From Chloroflexota bacterium (GTDB lineage Bacteria; Chloroflexota; FW602-bin22; JAMCYS01), in contig JAJZQK010000048.1 of the NCBI GenBank assembly GCA_021847625.1, forward strand, positions 1-11,385: 11,385 nt of DNA, in the 5' to 3' direction. Each line of letters opens with the position of its first letter. Positions within the stretch are counted from its first letter, which is position 1. The notes under the pieces were generated by a model. It searched no databases. It saw only the letters and a list, made by a program, of their open reading frames with translations, and was not told the DNA's origin. The position numbers and the translations under genes were made by a program. Below, one piece after another: positions 7,806 through 11,385 of the stretch.

Positions 7806-7813
7806 TCTCCCGG

Positions 7814-9034
7814 ATGGACAACCAGGCCCCAGACGTACAGCCCGCATCAGATGGGGCGACACCCCGGGCGGCGAACGCAGGCCTCGGCGGCTACCTTAGG
7901 CGAACTATCTTTGGCGGGAACGCCTACAACCGGGCGGAGTTTGCCGGCGCCTTCGGCGACCTGGGGACGTTCATTCCCTTCGTCATCGGCTACATCACCA
8001 TCAACCACATCGACCCGGTCGGCATCCTCCTCTCCTTCGGGCTCTTCAAGATCATCGTCGGCCTGCGCTTCAAGACGCCGGTGCCCGTGCAGCCGATGAA
8101 GGCCATCGGCGGCGCCGCCATCGCCAACCCCGCCGCCTTCACGCACGGCATGATCGTGGGCTCCGGCCTCTTCACGGCTGTCTTCTGGACCGTCATGGCG
8201 CTCACGGGGGCCATCGAATGGGTCGCCAAGATTACCGCCAAGCCGGTGGTCCGCGGCATCATGGTCGGCCTGGGCCTCTCCTTCATGCTCCACGGGCTCG
8301 AGATGATGACGCAGGAGGTCTGGCTCGCCGCTACGGCGATGGTCATTACCTTCTTGCTGCTCTCCAATCGCAGGCTGCCGGCGATGCTCGCCCTGCTGGG
8401 GTTGGGAATCGCCGCCTCCCTGGTGCGAAACCCCGATCTCATCCCCCAGATGGCGCAGATTTCCGTGCGCGCACGCTTGCCAGAGTTCGTCCTGGGGAGC
8501 TTCTCCTGGAACGAGATGCTCGTCGGCGCTCTTGTGCTAGGCATTCCGCAGGTCCCGTTGACGCTAGGGAACGCCATCCTCGCCACCGTGGGCGAGAACA
8601 ACCGGCTCTTCCCCGACCGCCCGTTGAACACCCGCACCGTCGCTCTGGAACACGGCTTCATGAACTTCGTCGCCGCCGGCATAGGAGGCGTGCCGCTCTG
8701 CCACGGGGCGGGCGGGATGGCCGGGCACGTCCGCTTCGGGGCGCGGACAGGGGGGGCATTGGTCATTCTGGGGCTGATCGTGCTGACGCTGGGGCTGTTC
8801 TTCTCGGACTCCGTCGTCCTCCTGCTCGGCCTCATCCCCCAGGCCGTCCTCGGCGTGATCCTGTTCATCGCCGGGCTGGAGTTGGCAGCGGTCGTACGTG
8901 ACATCGGCCCGAAGAGGGCGGACGTCTACGTGCTGCTGGTCACGGCCGGCATCGCCGTGGTGCACATCGGCGTCGCCTTCGTCGCTGGCCTGGCCCTGTA
9001 TTACGCTACAGAGAATGGCTTGGTAAAGGTCTAG
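7814..9034 (+). CDS. MOT1-family molybdate/sulfate transporter
   Basis: A 406-residue polytopic inner-membrane protein with about ten hydrophobic segments. Its two signature regions are those of the MOT1 branch of the SulP-related transporters: FGDLGTFIPFV (47-57) with PVPVQPMKAI (89-98), and PLCHGAGGMAGH (294-305) followed by RFGARTGG (307-314). MOT1 proteins take up molybdate with high affinity; some relatives may carry sulfate or tungstate. The first ~30 residues are polar and poorly conserved. ATG 7814 is chosen because AAGGAGG (7798-7804) lies 9 bases upstream; a TTG start eight codons earlier would overlap that site. The gene stands alone, behind a hairpin-rich spacer and convergent with the alcohol dehydrogenase gene. 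Molybdate uptake suggests the cell has molybdenum- or tungsten-cofactor enzymes, none of which is in the window. Confidence 0.85.
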   Translation: MDNQAPDVQPASDGATPRAANAGLGGYLRRTIFGGNAYNRAEFAGAFGDLGTFIPFVIGYITINHIDPVGILLSFGLFKIIVGLRFKTPVPVQPMKAIGGAAIANPAAFTHGMIVGSGLFTAVFWTVMALTGAIEWVAKITAKPVVRGIMVGLGLSFMLHGLEMMTQEVWLAATAMVITFLLLSNRRLPAMLALLGLGIAASLVRNPDLIPQMAQISVRARLPEFVLGSFSWNEMLVGALVLGIPQVPLTLGNAILATVGENNRLFPDRPLNTRTVALEHGFMNFVAAGIGGVPLCHGAGGMAGHVRFGARTGGALVILGLIVLTLGLFFSDSVVLLLGLIPQAVLGVILFIAGLELAAVVRDIGPKRADVYVLLVTAGIAVVHIGVAFVAGLALYYATENGLVKV

Positions 9035-9056
9035 ACGCGCCGTTTGATTTGGCTAT

Positions 9057-9086
9057 GGCCCGTCTTCAATACCTGAAAGACGGGCC
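9057..9086. terminator. Hairpin between convergent genes, possible bidirectional terminator
   Basis: GGCCCGTCTT (9057-9066) and AAGACGGGCC (9077-9086) form a perfect 10-bp stem with a 10-base loop, 22 bases after the transporter stop and 27 bases after the dehydrogenase stop on the other strand. Neither strand has a long T-run, so termination may be weak or factor-assisted. The core GGCCCGT is the same as in the terminator at 2230-2259. Confidence 0.6.
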
Positions 9087-9113
9087 TATCCCCTCCTCGG
9101 CCATGGCATTCTC

Positions 9114-10277
9114 TTACCAGGCCGCGCGGTAGATCTCCAGCACTTCCTTCTCGGTGAGCTTGCGGGGGTTGTTGTCCATCAGGCGCGCGGTCGCCATTGC
9201 CCCCGGTACGAAGGCCTCGATCGCCTCCTCCGGCACGCCCACGTCGCGCATGCGCTGGGGGATGCCGACGTCGACGGAGAGCTGGCGCACGGCGTCGACG
9301 GCGATCATCGCCGCCTCGCGCGGGCTCAGGCCCTCGATGGACTCGCCCATCGCCTCGGCGATCTTGGCAAACTTGTTCACGTCGGACAGGGCGTTGTACT
9401 GGAGTACGTAGGGCATCATCATCGCGTTGGATATGCCGTGGGCCACACGGTAGGTGCCGCCCAGCGGATAGGCCAGGGCGTGGATCGACCCGGCGCTGGC
9501 GTTGGCCAGGGCAATGCCGGCCATTAGGCTGCCCAAGGCCATGTTGTAGCGGGCCTCGAGATCGCTGCCCCGCATCACGGCCGAGCGCAGGTTCTCCCCG
9601 ATGAGCCTAATCGACTCCAGCGACCAGAGCTCGGTCAGCGGCGTGGCCTTGATCGCCGTGTAGGACTCGATGGCATGCGTCAGGGCGTCGATTCCCGTCG
9701 CCGCGGTGACCGAAGGCGGCATGCTCACGGTAAGCATCGGATCGACGATGGCGACGTCGGCCAGGCAGTACTGGCTAACCGCGCCGGCCTTGAGCTTCTG
9801 CTCCGTGTCCAGGAAGACGGCGTTGTTGGAGATCTCGGCGCCGGTGCCGGCCGTAGTGGCGATCAAGATGTAGGGCAGGCCCTTCTGCGGCACCTTGTCG
9901 ATGCCGAAGTAGTCCCTGATGGAGCCGCCATTCACGGTGAGCACCGCGGCGCCCTTGGTCGTGTCCATCGAGCTGCCCCCGCCGACGCCGATGAGCAGAT
10001 CGTAGCCGCCCTTCTTGACGGCGGCCACGCAACGATCGAGGCTCTCAATCGTCGGTTCCGGCTCCACATCGCAGTAAGTGCCCGCGGCGAGGCCAGCCTT
10101 CTCCACGATGCCCTTGACCTGCTCGGCGATGCCGGCCTTGGAGACACCCGGGTCGCAGATGACCAGAACTCGCTTGGCGTTGAACCGCTTTGCCTCATCC
10201 GCCACCTTCTCCACGGCGTTCATCCCGAAGTAGATCGCCCCCGGAAGGCGGAATGGCAGCAATTGTGTCAAAAACAT
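9114..10277 (-). CDS. Iron-containing alcohol dehydrogenase
   Basis: A 387-residue group III NAD(P)-dependent alcohol dehydrogenase, interconverting an alcohol and an aldehyde or ketone. The nucleotide site GGGSSMD is at 99-105, TTAGTGAE at 141-148, and the metal ligands are D197 and H201 (GIDALTHAIESY), H266 (HALAYPLGG) and H280 (HGISNAMMMP), all in place. The length is normal for the family. The specific substrate (ethanol, butanol, 1,3-propanediol, a hydroxy acid) is not readable. The start is uncertain: AGAAGG abuts ATG 10277 with no spacing, whereas TTG at 10271-10269, two codons in, has a proper 6-base gap; the protein would then be 385 residues. It lies 73 bases downstream of the B12-binding subunit gene on the same strand and is probably co-transcribed with it. 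It ends next to the shared hairpin at 9057-9086. Confidence 0.88.
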   Translation of the reverse strand: MFLTQLLPFRLPGAIYFGMNAVEKVADEAKRFNAKRVLVICDPGVSKAGIAEQVKGIVEKAGLAAGTYCDVEPEPTIESLDRCVAAVKKGGYDLLIGVGGGSSMDTTKGAAVLTVNGGSIRDYFGIDKVPQKGLPYILIATTAGTGAEISNNAVFLDTEQKLKAGAVSQYCLADVAIVDPMLTVSMPPSVTAATGIDALTHAIESYTAIKATPLTELWSLESIRLIGENLRSAVMRGSDLEARYNMALGSLMAGIALANASAGSIHALAYPLGGTYRVAHGISNAMMMPYVLQYNALSDVNKFAKIAEAMGESIEGLSPREAAMIAVDAVRQLSVDVGIPQRMRDVGVPEEAIEAFVPGAMATARLMDNNPRKLTEKEVLEIYRAAW

Positions 10278-10350
10278 CCTTCTTTACTTCACTCCCCTCA
10301 TCGAAATGAAACTGCGTTGGCCTGACGGTAGTTCACCACTAAGCTTGACT

Positions 10351-10746
10351 CTACAAACGGCTGTTCACGAAATTCGCGATGTCTTGGGTGGATGTGCCAG
10401 GACCAAAGACGGCGGCCACCCCCAGATCCAGCAGGCGAGGGATGTCCTCGCTGGGGATGATGCCCCCGACCAGCACGACGACGTCGTCCATATGGTTCGC
10501 GCGCAGCAGTTCCATCACGCGCGGTACCAGATCCATGTGCGCTCCCGAGAGGATGCTGAGGCCGATGACGTCCACGTCCTCCTTGAGCGCCGCCTCGACC
10601 ACCATCTCGGGCGTCTGCCTGAGGCCGGTGTATATAACCTCCATGCCCGCATCGCGCAGCGCCTGGGCGATCACCTTGACGCCCCGGTCGTGGCCGTCCA
10701 GGCCGGGTTTCGCCAGGAGAACCTTCGTCCTCCGTCCACCTACCAT
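10351..10746 (-). CDS. Cobalamin-binding subunit of an acyl-CoA mutase (stand-alone)
   Basis: A 131-residue B12-binding domain, the equivalent of the C-terminal part of methylmalonyl-CoA mutase. The D-x-H-x-x-G signature is DGHDRG (17-22), with H19 the lower axial cobalt ligand. The loop LSILSGAH (63-70) and LVGGIIP (92-98) complete the cofactor pocket. Such small subunits pair with a separate catalytic subunit to form methylmalonyl-CoA, isobutyryl-CoA or related mutases, so mcmA2/icmB-type names are possible but undecided. No catalytic subunit and no MeaB-type chaperone gene lies in the window. The ATG at 10746 has GAGGG about 8 bases upstream. Followed on the same strand by the alcohol dehydrogenase. 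The domain call is secure, the substrate is open. Confidence 0.88.
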   Translation of the reverse strand: MVGGRRTKVLLAKPGLDGHDRGVKVIAQALRDAGMEVIYTGLRQTPEMVVEAALKEDVDVIGLSILSGAHMDLVPRVMELLRANHMDDVVVLVGGIIPSEDIPRLLDLGVAAVFGPGTSTQDIANFVNSRL

Positions 10747-10792
10747 CTATGGCCCTCATTACAATCGTTCCTAGCCCTTAGCGGGCCGTGGC

Positions 10793-10831
10793 GGGCGCCC
10801 CGTCTGTTGGCGCCCTAAGCCGGGGGCTTAG
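10793..10831 (-). terminator. Tandem GC-rich hairpins after the pyrophosphatase gene
   Basis: CTAAGCC / GGCTTAG (10815-10821 and 10825-10831) has a GGG loop and includes the ppa stop codon. Next to it GGGCGCC / GGCGCCC (10793-10799 and 10809-10815) has a 9-base loop. No T-run follows on the minus strand, so this may attenuate rather than stop transcription into the B12-subunit gene, or protect the ppa mRNA end. Confidence 0.45.
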
Positions 10832-11319
10832 TCTATATGGCCCTCAGACTGCCCCGCTCTCACACAGTCCTCTACCACGAGCTTCGCCGCCTCGGCGTAA
10901 CCCCAGCCGGTGATCTGCGTGACCTTGTTCTCCAACGTCTTGTACGTTTCAAAGAAGTTCTCGATCTCCCGCAGCCAGTGCGGAGATAGCTCGGTGATGT
11001 TATGGACATTGTCGAAGCGAGGGTCGCCAACCGGCACGGCGAGGATCTTGTCGTCGGAGCCTCGTTCATCCACCATATGCAGCACGCCCACCACTCGTGC
11101 AGGCACCATGCAACCCGGGAAGGTCGGCTCCTCGGTGAGCACGAGAACGTCAAGGTGATCGCCGTCGGGGGCGATGGTGTTGGGCATAAACCCGTAGTCC
11201 GTGGGGTAATGGACCGACGAGTAAAGGACGCGGTCCAGACGGATCAGCCGCCGCACGTCGTCGTACTCGTACTTGTTGCGGCTGCCACGCGGTATCTCGA
11301 TTATGACTTCGATATCCAT
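10828..11319 (-). CDS. ppa: Inorganic pyrophosphatase, family I
   Basis: A 163-residue soluble enzyme that splits pyrophosphate to phosphate, pulling biosynthetic and acyl-CoA-forming reactions forward. The family I active site is complete by comparison with the E. coli enzyme: K16 and E18 in NKYEYD, R30, Y42 in YPTDYGF, D52, D54 and D57 in DGDHLDVLV, and D84 and D89 in DERGSDDK. The signature proline of DGDP is a histidine here, which is also found in some other phyla. ATG 11319 has no Shine-Dalgarno sequence and lies 7 bases after a -10 box, so the mRNA is probably leaderless. It is transcribed toward the B12-subunit and dehydrogenase genes, 81 bases upstream of the former. Confidence 0.93.
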   Translation of the reverse strand: MDIEVIIEIPRGSRNKYEYDDVRRLIRLDRVLYSSVHYPTDYGFMPNTIAPDGDHLDVLVLTEEPTFPGCMVPARVVGVLHMVDERGSDDKILAVPVGDPRFDNVHNITELSPHWLREIENFFETYKTLENKVTQITGWGYAEAAKLVVEDCVRAGQSEGHID

Positions 11320-11326
11320 GTCATCA

Positions 11327-11355
11327 AGTATACAGCGTACCGCCGCTACTATCCA
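11327..11355 (-). promoter_or_regulatory. Promoter of ppa, probably giving a leaderless mRNA
   Basis: On the minus strand TGGATA (11355-11350) and TATACT (11332-11327) are spaced by 17 bases; they match four and five of six consensus positions. Only seven bases separate the -10 box from the ATG, so transcription should begin at or beside the start codon. No other gene is recognisable between here and the window edge. Confidence 0.6.
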
Positions 11356-11385
11356 GCCTGGCCCTCGCGCTGTTGGTCCTTCTCG

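Larger units (their letters stand above)
7314..7813. other. Gene-free 500-base spacer rich in hairpins
   Basis: No open frame in this stretch has a plausible start, length or composition. It holds three strong perfect hairpins (listed separately), a 14-base palindrome, a further weaker hairpin and the structured leader of the transporter gene. No T-run follows any stem, so none is a clear rho-independent terminator for glcF. Several look like copies of dispersed intergenic repeats. Confidence 0.7.

Noticed and set aside
7990..8904. A 304-codon antisense open frame opposite the transporter
   Set aside because: No domain pattern, no ribosome site; the plus strand carries unmistakable MOT1 signatures and membrane helices.

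Overview
The window is GC-rich, ordinary bacterial DNA. It reads like an anaerobic or facultative, probably uncultivated bacterium. The protein styles (inorganic pyrophosphatase with DGDHLDVLV, a GlcDEF-type oxidase set, a stand-alone B12-binding mutase subunit, ptb-buk) suggest Chloroflexota, Dehalococcoidia-like, but no marker gene proves it. No tRNA, rRNA, CRISPR array, transposase or phage gene is visible.

Left part (1-3100): the first ~124 bases are an internal piece of miaB on the minus strand. They run, through a small inverted repeat, into the last ~44 codons of butyrate kinase on the plus strand; neither gene is complete, so this is a chimeric or rearranged join. The buk end overlaps a full phosphate butyryltransferase gene (ptb), followed by a metallo-beta-lactamase-fold hydrolase of the lactonase type. 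After a spacer with a 9-base periodic repeat and a minus-strand terminator come two coupled minus-strand genes of unknown function: an 80-residue protein ending in Gly-Gly whose layout resembles a beta-grasp (ubiquitin/MoaD-like) protein, and a 150-residue single-pass membrane protein.

Middle (3170-7313): an extended -10 promoter drives a tightly overlapped glcD, glcD-paralogue (GlcE position), glcF operon for flavin/Fe-S oxidation of glycolate, D-lactate or a similar 2-hydroxy acid. The middle subunit is full length but has lost the C-terminal histidine motifs seen in GlcD.

Right part (7314-11385): a 500-base gene-free spacer holds several perfect hairpins of the dispersed-repeat kind, then a leader in which the ribosome binding site can be paired away. 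This precedes a MOT1-family molybdate transporter gene. Convergent to it, on the minus strand, are inorganic pyrophosphatase (apparently leaderless), an orphan cobalamin-binding mutase subunit and an iron-containing alcohol dehydrogenase.

Together the genes point to short-chain acid and alcohol metabolism: acyl-CoA to acyl phosphate to acid with ATP gain, B12-dependent acyl-CoA rearrangement, alcohol/aldehyde interconversion and 2-hydroxy acid oxidation. The strongest leads for something undescribed are the Gly-Gly protein with its membrane partner and the hairpin leader of the transporter.
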